Source of the DNA: Leptospira weilii serovar Ranarum str. ICFT
GTDB taxonomy: Bacteria; Spirochaetota; Leptospiria; Leptospirales; Leptospiraceae
Length of the DNA stretch: 9,053 bases
NCBI RefSeq assembly: GCF_000332415.1
Contig: NZ_AOHC02000047.1
Location: 1 to 9,053 of the forward strand
Direction of reading: 5' to 3'
How positions within the stretch are numbered: the first letter of the stretch is position 1; the number at the start of each line of letters is the position of its first letter. The position numbers and the translations under genes are program-made. Shown piece by piece: positions 1 through 8,492 of this stretch. The notes beneath the pieces were generated by a model, which did not search any database, was not told the DNA's origin, and worked only from the letters and a program-made list of their open reading frames with translations.

Positions 1-778
<778 letters not shown>

Positions 779-876
779 ATTTTACCCTCTTTTTGCTGAA
801 GATTCGGTTTAATATGCGATCTGGCGCTTTTGAGTACAAGTTTTTTACTCTTTTTTCTCCAACCGCCGAACTCACG

Positions 877-1047
877 TTATTTAGCGCCGTATAAAAATTC
901 TGCTTCTATCGCTTTGCGAAGCGTCGTATCCATAAAGTTTTCGTTTTGTGAAATCGGAGGCACCCAATTCTCCGCGCCGTTGCCGCTGACGGGAAGATCC
1001 GATCGGATGCCGAGGGCTTGCGAAAGATAGAGTTCCTCCGAACAAAT
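877..1047 (-). pseudogene. Possible 3' remnant of an unidentified gene
   Basis: An open minus-strand frame without a start codon encodes about 56 residues with protein-like composition, including LYLSQALGIRSDLPVSGNGAENWVPPIS and ending MDTTLRKAIEAEFLYGAK at a TAA (877-879). An in-frame TAG at 1048-1050 precedes it. A neighbouring frame just upstream reads TGSIPWGGTTVPSICGIVDLF, so one frameshift could join them, and the parent gene may have extended toward or under the start of the AraC-type gene. I do not recognise the family. It may be a decayed gene sandwiched between the IS982 copy and the regulator, or a chance frame. The rest of 780-1090 shows no better coding frame. Confidence 0.3.
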
Positions 1048-1091
1048 CTACGATACCGCAGATCGAAGGCACGGTCGTCCCGCCCCATGGG

Positions 1092-2251
1092 ATGGAACCC
1101 GTTTTTAGGGAGAATTTTTTGACCCGCTTTGATTGGAGTTCTTTTGTGATAGCGGGCGGGCTGATGCAGTGCGTTTTGCTTTCGTTTTTCTTTTTCCGTT
1201 CAAGTCGATGCGGTAGGAATTCTTCTTCGCTCCGATGGGCGTTTGCGCTTTTGTCGATCCTTTTATCCTTGGGATTGGCCTTTCAAACCGGGTTTGTGCT
1301 GGAGTTCCCGCATTTATCGAGGATCGGACATCCGCTCGGCGCATTGGCGGCTCCTCTTTTTTCCATCGCTCTTCAGAAATACTTCGGATATCCAAAGGAA
1401 AGAAAAATCTGGGTTTTCGTATTCTTTTCGGTTCCCGTCGGAATCTATCTGTTTTCGCTGCCTCACTACGCTATGAGTTGGGATGAAAAGTGGAACTACG
1501 TTTTGGAAGACAGGCATTCTCCGTACGCGGAATGTGTGGCGATCGGTGCGATCACATTGTTGTTCAACTTGTCGGTTTTTTCGAGGGTTTATTATCGCCT
1601 GGGAATTTTAAGGGAAGAATTTTCTTCCGCGACGTTCCGCGAACTGATCGTGTTTAGAAGATTCGTCGCGATCTGCGTATTGCTTCTCGCGGTTTCGGTT
1701 TTGGTTTTTATGCTCGGACCCGGACTTCGATCCGAAACGATGTCCAACGCAGCGTTGGCCGTGTGGGTGATCGTATTCGCCTGGTTTCGGGTTTATTCCG
1801 AAAACGTGAACGAACCTTCCGACGAAAAAGAGGGAACGAAATACAAAAAGGCCTATCTAAGCGACGAAGCGGTAAAAGAACACGGAAATAGAATATTCCA
1901 AATGATGAATAAACAAAAGACGTATTTGGATTCGGAATTTGATTTGTGCATTCTTGCAAAAACGCTCGGGATTTCGGTGTACGCGGCTTCCCAGATAATC
2001 GGCAGACATTTCGGAAAGGGATTCTTGGAACTTTGCAGAGAGTTTAAAATCGCGGAAGCCGAAAAACTTCTCAAAGAAACGGGCCTTCCGATTTTGAGGA
2101 TCGGTTTGGACGCCGGTTTTAATTCCAAGACGAGTTTTTAAGAGCCTTTAAGGAGGAAAAGGGAACGACTCCTAGCAAATTTCGGGAACGGTTAAACCGT
2201 CGGTTAAAACGAAATTCATCAAGGAAACGGACGAGTGACAATGAAAACTAA
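1092..2251 (+). pseudogene. Membrane-anchored AraC-family regulator, frameshifted near the C-terminus
   Basis: Predicted transcription factor with an integral-membrane sensor half. Residues 17-36, 49-69, 80-98, 106-123, 148-168, 190-209 and 219-235 are hydrophobic helices (about seven). A charged linker (238-260) leads to an AraC-type DNA-binding domain: first helix-turn-helix about 283-311, second from about 332. The frame hits TAA at 2139-2141 right after GLDAGFNSKTSF, inside the second helix-turn-helix. The next frame continues RAFKEEKGTTPSKFRERLNRR to TAA at 2249-2251, the conserved AraC ending, so one base was lost near 2138-2141 (TTTTATAGAGCC to TTTTAAGAGCC would explain it). The 349-residue product probably cannot bind DNA normally. 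The ATG at 1092 lacks a good ribosome-binding site; TTG 1119 has AGGGAG six bases upstream and may be the true start. No target gene is indicated. Confidence 0.85.
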
Positions 2252-2322
2252 AACAAATCCGTCCTGAATCCTAAAATGCGGGAACTCATACGCGGATTTT
2301 TTCGGAACGCGTTCTTTGTTTA

Positions 2323-2347
2323 TGAAATCAAACCTTCTTCGATTTCA
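2323..2347. terminator. Hairpin between convergent genes, possible terminator
   Basis: TGAAATC and GATTTCA pair perfectly and the stem can extend about three more pairs around a 5-nt loop. It lies 72 bp past the frameshifted regulator and 29 bp past the stop of the lipoprotein gene, where both transcripts converge. Neither side has a clean T-run, so factor-independent termination is uncertain. The rest of 2252-2375 shows nothing notable. Confidence 0.35.
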
Positions 2348-2375
2348 CGATCGGTATCGTTCTTAGTGAGTGCGA

Positions 2376-3893
2376 TCACTCCGCGATCAACCTCATTTTA
2401 TAAACCTTATTCTTGGTGGTCGTGCTGATATAAAGAAACCCTTTCGAGTCCCAGGCAAAATCCGCCGCTGCAATCGGATACCATCGATTCGGATCGGAAG
2501 GGGATTCGGCTTGCCATCCGCCGATTTTGCGGAAGTTCGGATCGAAAAGCTCGATTTCACCTGTATACATATTCGAAGTAAAGATGATTCCGTTCGGAGC
2601 GACCGTGATTGCGAACGGTTTTGCTCCCGAGTCGTGATACTGCGATTTGACTAGGTCTCCCTGCGAAGTAAAAACGCTGACGACCGGATCACTGGTATTG
2701 TCCGCGACGTAAAGAAGATCGTTGTGCCAAACCAGGCTACGAGGCGCGTTGAATAGCCCCGGTGAATTTGTATGATACGAGGTTCCTAAAGGACGGGTTC
2801 CCGTCGCAAGAGAAGGAGCTTGAAAAAAACCTTTTTGAGTTTGTCCGTTCCGAGTCGCTCCTCCCAACCAACCGATGTTACCACCTGTGTTCGTATCGAA
2901 CGCGTTTATCCTTGTACTCGGTTGAACATCAGAGCCCCATGTTCCGGCGATATAAAAGATGTCATACGAGTGCCGATAATATCCGATCCAGAGTTGACCG
3001 TTTCGAATCGCGAGACCCGAAGCGTTATCAATGGAATCCAATCGGGTGGAGGAATACAACCCCCAACTGTTAAAAGGTTCGTTGAGATTCCAACCGGAAG
3101 AAACATTCGCAATGATACCGTCTCTCGCCGCGGCGCGTTCGTTGTTGACGGTACTCATATTGGAAGCGTCCAGACAATTTTGCAAATCGGCTTCGATCTG
3201 GTCGTCCGTTTTGGTCCAATCCAAAGACGCTTCGCAGTCGACTGTGATTTGATTTTCCTGCGCAATCTTTTGCGTGTATAACGTTTGAGCATTTTGACAA
3301 GCCGCGGTCTTACAAGTATGACCGGCCCAACCCGAGAATGTTTGCGTGTTCGGAGCAAAACGATGAATCCGATTTTGATCAATGACGTATAACGTTCCTT
3401 CCGAATCGAATTTCATTCCCCGTATTTTTTGAAAACGTCCCGGCTCAATTCCGTTTAAAACGACATCCGGTTCATTGGCACCGTGAAAGCGGGAGGTCCC
3501 GTCGTTGCCGCCCATTCCGATCCAGCCTAGATAATTTCCCGAAGAATCGAATTTGCGGATTCGGTTCCCGATGTTTCCCGGATCGGCAGGATAACGATTG
3601 TAATTGTACAAATACAAACCGAAGGTATCCGTATAATCGGCGCTCTCCGAAACATATACGTTATCCGAGCTATCTACCGCCAGCGAATAAGGCGCGTAGA
3701 ATGGAAATTGAATTTCGGAGACGACTTCAAGACGGGCGGACGTAAAGCCGGAGGATGGGTTTACTGCCGTTACTGCCGCAAGACCGATTAAGGTAAGAAT
3801 TCCGAGTCGATCTTCGGCACCCTCTTTTTTCGGATTGCAAGCGCAGATGAAAACGATCAAGATCAGGATATCAATTCTTCGCAAATGCTTCAT
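2376..3893 (-). CDS. NHL-repeat (beta-propeller) lipoprotein
   Basis: A 505-residue exported protein, probably lipid-anchored and surface or periplasmic. The N-terminus MKHLRRIDILILIVFICACN is a basic-then-hydrophobic signal with a lipobox-like I-C-A-C; Cys19 is the likely acylation site (Cys17 is also present). The body carries NHL-type blades: PYSLAVDSSDNVYVSE (68-83), RKFDSSGNYLGWIG (113-126), IRGMKFDSEGTLYVID (157-172), LAIRNGQLWIGYYR (294-307), APRSLVWHNDLLYVADN (383-399), PFAITVAPNGIIFTSN (426-441) and ADFAWDSKGFLYIS (477-490). NHL propellers usually bind protein, RNA or sugar ligands; no ligand can be named here. A Cys-containing insert (194-240: Cys194, 199, 220, 240) may hold disulfides. 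ATG 3891-3893 has only a weak GAATCGGG ribosome-binding site. It is transcribed alone, divergently from the thioesterase. Confidence 0.88.
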   Translation of the reverse strand: MKHLRRIDILILIVFICACNPKKEGAEDRLGILTLIGLAAVTAVNPSSGFTSARLEVVSEIQFPFYAPYSLAVDSSDNVYVSESADYTDTFGLYLYNYNRYPADPGNIGNRIRKFDSSGNYLGWIGMGGNDGTSRFHGANEPDVVLNGIEPGRFQKIRGMKFDSEGTLYVIDQNRIHRFAPNTQTFSGWAGHTCKTAACQNAQTLYTQKIAQENQITVDCEASLDWTKTDDQIEADLQNCLDASNMSTVNNERAAARDGIIANVSSGWNLNEPFNSWGLYSSTRLDSIDNASGLAIRNGQLWIGYYRHSYDIFYIAGTWGSDVQPSTRINAFDTNTGGNIGWLGGATRNGQTQKGFFQAPSLATGTRPLGTSYHTNSPGLFNAPRSLVWHNDLLYVADNTSDPVVSVFTSQGDLVKSQYHDSGAKPFAITVAPNGIIFTSNMYTGEIELFDPNFRKIGGWQAESPSDPNRWYPIAAADFAWDSKGFLYISTTTKNKVYKMRLIAE

Positions 3894-4244
3894 ACCCGAT
3901 TCAACAAGCGATTTTAGTCTGAATTTCAGGCTTTATCCTACGGTTTATAATATGAACGAAAGCAGAAGGAGCTGACAATCCAGCTTTTGCTCTCTTTGAG
4001 AAGAGTTTCACACACCTGCGAACGAATCTTCTGCGTATAAAGAGGATCGTTTAAAATCCTCTCGGATTGTGATTTGCCGTTGTTTCTTTTTTTTTCCGGG
4101 TGAGGATTCCGCACTTTTCCGCGGCGGATCGGATCGAAAAAATCATTGCAAGAGAGACTTTCGGAGAATTGTATATAACTTGTTCTCTTTTGGTTTGATA
4201 TGAAACTAAAAGGATCGAAAGAAGAATGAGGGAAGGATGCGTTC
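3894..4244. other. Intergenic region between divergent genes
   Basis: These 351 bp separate the NHL lipoprotein from the thioesterase and should contain both promoters. A minus-strand open frame (3938-4270, 110 residues) crosses the thioesterase start; its composition (Ser/Lys/Arg-rich, no recognisable motif) suggests a chance frame. Plus-strand 3946-3955 (TTTATAATAT) is AT-rich and could supply a -10 for the lipoprotein, but no well-spaced -35 was found. No RNA gene was recognised. Confidence 0.4.
4146..4175 (+). promoter_or_regulatory. Candidate sigma70-type promoter for the thioesterase gene
   Basis: TTGCAA (4146-4151) and TGTATA (4170-4175) are separated by 18 bp, about 70 bp before the thioesterase ATG. 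An overlapping TATATA (4172-4177) is an alternative -10 but gives a 20-bp spacer. By-eye match only. Confidence 0.3.
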
Positions 4245-4700
4245 ATGTCCGAGGCCATTGCACAAAACATAGAAGAACATTATCGTAAACTAGAGAACAT
4301 GTATCACGGAGCGCCCGTGAACGAATACTTTAGACCGAAACTCAGCATCGCAAAGGGTTCGTCCGAACTTAGAATCAAGATCCGAGAGGATTTTTTTCAC
4401 GCAGCCGGTGCGACTCACGGCGTTGTCTATTTTAAAGCGGCCGATGACGCTGCATTCTTTGCCGCCAATTCTTTGGTAAAAGGAAGTTTCGTTCTTACTT
4501 CTACGTTCAATATCACTTTACTTAGACCGATTCAATCCGGAATTCTACTCGCAAAGGGTTTGGTGGTTCAAAACGCAATACACCAGATTATCGCGGAGGC
4601 TTCCCTTTGGGATGAAAGAGGAAGGGAAATCGGCAGAGGAATCGGAAATTTTGCGAAGAGTGCAATTCCTTTAACACCGGAAATAGGCTATCAACTCTAA
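4245..4700 (+). CDS. PaaI/YdiI-like hotdog-fold thioesterase
   Basis: A 151-residue cytoplasmic protein expected to hydrolyse acyl-CoA or a similar thioester; the substrate is unknown. The length fits a single-hotdog enzyme. The segment HAAGATHGVVYFKAADDAAFFAANS (52-76) matches the central hotdog helix region where PaaI-type enzymes have a catalytic acid (Asp67 or Asp68 here). TSTFNITLLRPIQSGILLAKGLVVQ (85-109) and AEASLWDERGREIGRGIGNF (117-136) give the long beta strands and the usual G-R-x-I-x-x-G ending. ATG 4245 follows GAGGGAAGG about 10 bases upstream. It appears to stand alone, with its own upstream region and a hairpin 25 bp after the stop. Hotdog assignment is fairly secure; assignment within the superfamily is less so. 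Confidence 0.82.
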   Translation: MSEAIAQNIEEHYRKLENMYHGAPVNEYFRPKLSIAKGSSELRIKIREDFFHAAGATHGVVYFKAADDAAFFAANSLVKGSFVLTSTFNITLLRPIQSGILLAKGLVVQNAIHQIIAEASLWDERGREIGRGIGNFAKSAIPLTPEIGYQL

Positions 4701-4724
4701 GCTCGCCCTCTTCAACGATAACGG

Positions 4725-4779
4725 ACAACCCGCTTCGAACGACTGAAGATTTAATGGATCGTTTCTAAGCGCGGGTTGT
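4725..4779 (+). terminator. Long hairpin after the thioesterase, probable terminator
   Basis: ACAACCCGC (4725-4733) pairs perfectly with GCGGGTTGT (4771-4779). The 37-nt interior can form a second stem from AACGA and TCGTT. Only a short TTTC follows, so it is a terminator by position and stem strength more than by T-run. 4780-4900 downstream shows no gene or repeat I can identify. Confidence 0.5.
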
Positions 4780-4900
4780 TTCAAACAGCGCCGCGCATTT
4801 TCGATCGACTACTTGACTCAACTTAATACGACAGTTCAGTTTGTAACACATCGAGCCTGGATTTATCGCTGGATCCAAGTACACCATTTCCAAAAACAAT

Positions 4901-5001
4901 AGAGTGGTTGAAAAATTAATTCTCCATTTGTTTCTGTTTCATTGAAATGGCCGATTGAAGCAGTTTTGTTAATCGCGACCGTTGAATTTTTCAACAACTC
5001 T
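4901..5001. repeat. Putative 101-bp miniature inverted-repeat element
   Basis: AGAGTGGTTGAAAAATT (4901-4917) is matched by an inverted copy at 4985-5001, 16 of 17 positions. The element is flanked on both sides by AAT (4898-4900 and 5002-5004), as expected of a 3-bp target duplication. The 67-bp interior has no coding capacity. It lies 35 bp outside the IS5 terminal repeat and its ends differ from it, so it is a separate element. It could also be read as a long hairpin. The parent IS was not identified. Confidence 0.55.
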
Positions 5002-5201
5002 AATATTCATCGCGTAACTCTTGTTGTTATCGTACGTAGTTGTCCCTGAAAAATTGAGATTTTGAGGAAATGAAAAGGCACAAGACTCAAATTGAAAATA
5101 AAAACGATGAAGAAATAAGATTTTCGAAATAACAAAAAAAAGCTCGAATGAGCTTAGAGAAATTAAACCCAGCAGCGGATAAGATGGCATCGATACGATC
5201 G

Positions 5202-5241
<40 letters not shown>

Positions 5242-5315
5242 CGTGTTTCAGATAAGAAATAACCGGTTCAATGGCAGATCTTCTATTAATCCACATCCTT
5301 TCCCAACGAGACATT

Positions 5316-5356
<41 letters not shown>

Positions 5357-5372
5357 AGGATGATGATCTTTA

Positions 5373-5532
<160 letters not shown>

Positions 5533-5749
5533 GTCCACATAGACTTCTTTCGGTCGAAGACCGACAATCTTTTCCATCTGATTGATGGCATCCTTCAAAG
5601 TATGACCGTCATACGGGTTGTTATGCAAGGCTTGAACTCCAACAACCCAATTGGATTTACTCGTGGTAACTAAACTCACTTTACAACCAAACTCATATCT
5701 CTTATGAGATTTACCTTTAGAAATACATTCCACTTCCGGAGCATGAATG

Positions 5750-5796
<47 letters not shown>

Positions 5797-5826
5797 CGAG
5801 ATTTCTAAAAGAGATTTAAGTCGTAT

Positions 5827-5869
<43 letters not shown>

Positions 5870-5973
5870 TCCAAATACGTTTTTAAGCGTTTTGTTTCCT
5901 TGTGAGCCCGTTTATTTTGTTTTGCATGAAAATAACGTCCTCGTTTAATGAATGCTAATTTACCTTTTCGTTT

Positions 5974-6157
5974 ACAGCGTATCTAAAAACTTAGAGCTTG
6001 TCCCAAAACTTAAAAACAATCGCAGAGATTTGCGGCCATTCCGATAAAATCGGACGGTTTTGGGACAAACTCTTAATCTTAATTTACAAAAAGATCAAGC
6101 TGCAAGGTTCTGCCCTCCCGGTTTTCTTACCGAAGAAACTGGCGGGGGCAGGTTCTT
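5974..6157 (+). repeat. Short structured element, copy 2 (184 bp), in the IS5 transposase
   Basis: Begins ACAGCGTATCTAAAAACTT and ends AAGCTGCAAGGTTCTG, hairpin, CAGGTTCTT, as in copies 1 and 3. Excising it rejoins IQLRQSY to KRKGKLAF and leaves the plus-strand site CGTTT|ATAAC. The terminal hairpin arms run from CTGCCCTC to GGGGGCAG; the arm sequence differs from copy 1 but pairs with one bulge on each side. It is the longest copy because its middle holds an extra 71-bp palindrome (5998-6068). Confidence 0.8.
5998..6068. repeat. 71-bp inverted repeat nested inside copy 2
   Basis: TTGTCCCAAAAC (5998-6009) and GTTTTGGGACAA (6057-6068) are perfect inverted repeats. The interior adds two small stems (CGCA...TGCG and CCGATAAAATCGG). 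Copies 1 and 3 lack it, which explains most of the extra length of copy 2. It may be a further miniature insertion or a variable cargo segment. Confidence 0.55.
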
Positions 6158-6220
6158 ATAACTTTGTCTTAATTGAATATTTTCCTTTGGTGCTTCTTTT
6201 ACTAAAACTTGTCGCATTCT

Positions 6221-6361
6221 ACAGCGTGTATCAAAACTCAGATCTAATTTATTAGAAAAATTAAGCTGCAAGGTTCTGTCCCTCACCTAACAAACTTAGG
6301 ATTGTCTTTAAATGAAGTAGTAGGTTTTTCATACGAAAAAAACTGGTGAGGACAGGTTCTT
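6221..6361 (+). repeat. Short structured element, copy 3 (141 bp), in the IS5 transposase
   Basis: Begins ACAGCGTGTATCAAAACTC and ends AAGCTGCAAGGTTCTG, hairpin, CAGGTTCTT. Excision rejoins DAKLYH to RMRQVLV, leaving the plus-strand site ATTCT|ATGAT. The outer hairpin pairs CTGTCC-CTCACC with GGTGAG-GACAG (one bulged C). The left arm has about 30 extra bases compared with copies 1 and 2. The length is a multiple of three, but read through in transposase sense it gives an early TGA, so the gene is still cut. Confidence 0.8.
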
Positions 6362-6565
6362 ATGATACAGCTTTGCGTCCGTTGGAAAAGTGATCGCTTT
6401 TTCCTGCACGGTCGTATCTACATTCACTCTTCTAAACTCTGGTTCTTTGATCTGGCCTTCTCGTTGGCCTAATAAGATCGTCTCTTCTAAAAATTTCTCT
6501 ACTCCATCCGAACCAATCCATTTTCGCCACTTTACTAAACTCGTTGGATCACAAGGGAAATCATG

Positions 6566-6702
<137 letters not shown>

Positions 6703-6881
6703 TGTTGCCAATACGGATTTTCTAAATAACCTTCTACTACCTTCTCATCAGACACGTTATACGCGTGTTTCAAATAGTGAAGTCCCGCTAACAAACGGAT
6801 TCGTAAGCCGGGACGACCGATTTTCTCTGTGTAGTATTTTCCGAATTCTTTCTCAAACTTTTCCCAGTCTATCTTATTCGA

Positions 6882-6920
<39 letters not shown>

Positions 6921-6967
6921 TAATCTGTTGCGAAATAGTTCACCTTGATTCCGTTGTTTTGAGCTTA

Positions 6968-7003
<36 letters not shown>

Positions 7004-7153
7004 ATAGATTCTTTACGGTGATTTTGTTTTTGACATTTCCCTCTTGCAAACCATTTTATTTGCGTTATTCGCTATTCTGAGTCTTTTTCAGGGACGACTA
7101 GATACTCAAAATACGAAAATTCAAACGTCTCATTCGAATTTTTAAATATTTTG

Positions 7154-7168
7154 CGGATTTAAAATCCG
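7154..7168. other. Perfect AT-rich palindrome, possible weak terminator
   Basis: CGGATTTAAAATCCG is a 15-bp perfect inverted repeat 54 bp outside the IS5 end, followed on the plus strand after 12 bases by a seven-T run. Role unproven. It lies in the gene-free stretch 7101-7269, which otherwise holds only the hairpin at 7222-7264. Confidence 0.3.
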
Positions 7169-7221
7169 TTATATTCCTATTTTTTTAAGTAATTTCTTTT
7201 TTTGTTTTGTGCTTTGTTTCT

Positions 7222-7264
7222 CGAAACTCTCCCGATTTTGAGGTTGGCGTTCGGGAGGGTCTCG
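7222..7264. terminator. Hairpin just after the small lipoprotein gene, probable terminator
   Basis: CGAAACTCTCCCGA (7222-7235) and TCGGGAGGGTCTCG (7251-7264) pair at 12 of 14 positions, plus one G-U possible on either strand, around a 15-nt loop. It starts 6 bp past the TAG of the minus-strand lipoprotein gene. No strong T-run follows on the minus strand, so termination efficiency is uncertain. Confidence 0.5.
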
Positions 7265-7269
7265 ACTTT

Positions 7270-7857
7270 CTACCTTGGCTGTGGATTCTGAACGGCAGCT
7301 TCTTTTATATCCAATTCAACTACCATTCCTTTAATCGGCCAATATCCGACTGGATAAAAGAATATTTGCCAGAAAGTAATGATCGTATATAACGCATCTA
7401 TCTCAATGTCATTTGCCTTTTTAATAATTACGATATACTTTTTGTTCGGTTGCAAATCAACCTGGCGTATAAATTCTTTTTTCCCAAAATAATCCCCTTT
7501 TTCAAGCGTCGGCCAAACTCTTCCACGAAAGGGACGAACAAAATCACCACGAAGATTTACTTTTAAATCATAGGGACCGGAAGGTACGTTTGCTACGTAT
7601 TCCTTTTCCGGTTCGAGTCCGCCAAAAATACCCGTGCTGATTACTTTCTCTCCGTTTAGAGCAAGTTCGAGAACCCAAGTTCCCAAAAGATGTTGTTTTA
7701 ATTCCTCCGGATTTTCAAGTTTTACTACAACTTGAGAAACAAGTTGAGGCGCTTTAGAACTATTGACATCCTGCAAATCGCGAACGGTAACCTTACAGAA
7801 GGATACCATTGTGATTGCAATGACCCAAACGGCCATTTTTATTATTTTTTCTTTCAT
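7270..7857 (-). CDS. Small putative lipoprotein of unknown function
   Basis: A 195-residue exported protein. MKEKIIKMAVWVIAITMVSFCKV is a lysine-rich start and hydrophobic core ending in the relaxed spirochaetal lipobox V-S-F-C, so Cys21 is the likely lipidated residue. The mature part looks mostly beta: SQVVVKLENPEELKQHLLGTWVLELALNGEKV (41-72), GPYDLKVNLRGDFVRPFRGRVWPTLEKGDYF (94-124), then KKYIVIIKKAND (139-150) and a hydrophobic aromatic stretch (157-173) that may be a buried strand or a membrane segment. I do not recognise the family. ATG 7855-7857 has AAGGA at 6-10 bases upstream, after a long A-run on the coding strand. It stands alone between the IS5 element and the palindrome mosaic, with hairpins on both sides. 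Confidence 0.8.
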   Translation of the reverse strand: MKEKIIKMAVWVIAITMVSFCKVTVRDLQDVNSSKAPQLVSQVVVKLENPEELKQHLLGTWVLELALNGEKVISTGIFGGLEPEKEYVANVPSGPYDLKVNLRGDFVRPFRGRVWPTLEKGDYFGKKEFIRQVDLQPNKKYIVIIKKANDIEIDALYTIITFWQIFFYPVGYWPIKGMVVELDIKEAAVQNPQPR

Positions 7858-7898
7858 GTTATCCTTTTTTTTTTATTATTAACTGTGATTCAACAAAG

Positions 7899-7927
7899 TT
7901 TAATCTCCGTATTATGCGGAGTTTAAA
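7899..7927. promoter_or_regulatory. Dyad upstream of the small lipoprotein gene
   Basis: TTTAATCTCCG (7899-7909) and CGGAGTTTAAA (7917-7927) pair at 10 of 11 positions around a 7-nt loop, 42 bp before the start codon. On the lipoprotein strand the loop region reads CATAAT, a -10-like hexamer inside the dyad, so it could be an operator or a terminator for upstream transcription. No matching -35 was found. Confidence 0.3.
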
Positions 7928-7979
7928 AATCTGTATCTAATTAACGTGAGTTCGACGGTTGAAATCTTGGGCGAATAAG

Positions 7980-8215
7980 AAACTTGAGTGCGTTCGCTCC
8001 CTGAACGCCGACCCATAGGAAGGCGTTTCCTGGGTCGCTCCGCAGCTCGCGAATTTCATAGCTAAAATGGGCTCGCGACCTAACGTTGCGATAGCAGGCA
8101 GCAACGTTTTGAGTTTCCCGAGCGACCGTAGAAGCGAGACGCTGAGTTGTTCGCTTGAACTAAAGTGTTGCTCCTGCGGTCGCAACATAATGTTCCAATT
8201 CCTTCGGAATTAAAC
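7980..8215. repeat. Mosaic of short palindromic repeats beside the IS110 element
   Basis: At least five dyads are packed here: AACGCC/GGCGTT (8004-8027) with GACCCATAG in its loop; AACGTTGC/GCAACGTT (8082-8108); AGCG/CGCT (8121-8143) with TAGAAGCGAG in its loop; TGTTGC/GCAACA (8166-8187); and AATTCC/GGAATT (8198-8212). CTCGCGA appears twice (8046-8052, 8072-8078). Open frames crossing it look like by-products of repeat composition and are not called as genes. It resembles dispersed leptospiral intergenic palindromes, but that is from memory. Confidence 0.65.
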
Positions 8216-8267
8216 TCAATATTTCTCCCTGGTGCTGCGACCCTTAGATTAGTATGATTCTTGGACG

Positions 8268-8456
<189 letters not shown>

Positions 8457-8492
8457 AAGACCTTCCGCCTCTGTCATTTTAGGAGAAAAGAA

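Noticed and set aside
836..862. Small hairpin followed by a T-run at the IS982 edge as a terminator
   Set aside because: The stem is only about five pairs and AT-rich; not convincing, and no gene clearly ends there on the plus strand.
2820..3281. Plus-strand open frames opposite the NHL lipoprotein gene
   Set aside because: They are antisense shadows of a long gene with clear domain repeats and have no motif of their own.
3938..4270. 110-residue minus-strand open frame overlapping the thioesterase start
   Set aside because: No motif or signal, Ser/Lys/Arg-rich composition, and it overlaps the well-supported start and upstream region of a recognisable gene.
7980..8215. CRISPR array
   Set aside because: The palindromes differ in sequence and spacing; there is no regular direct repeat with unique spacers and no cas gene.
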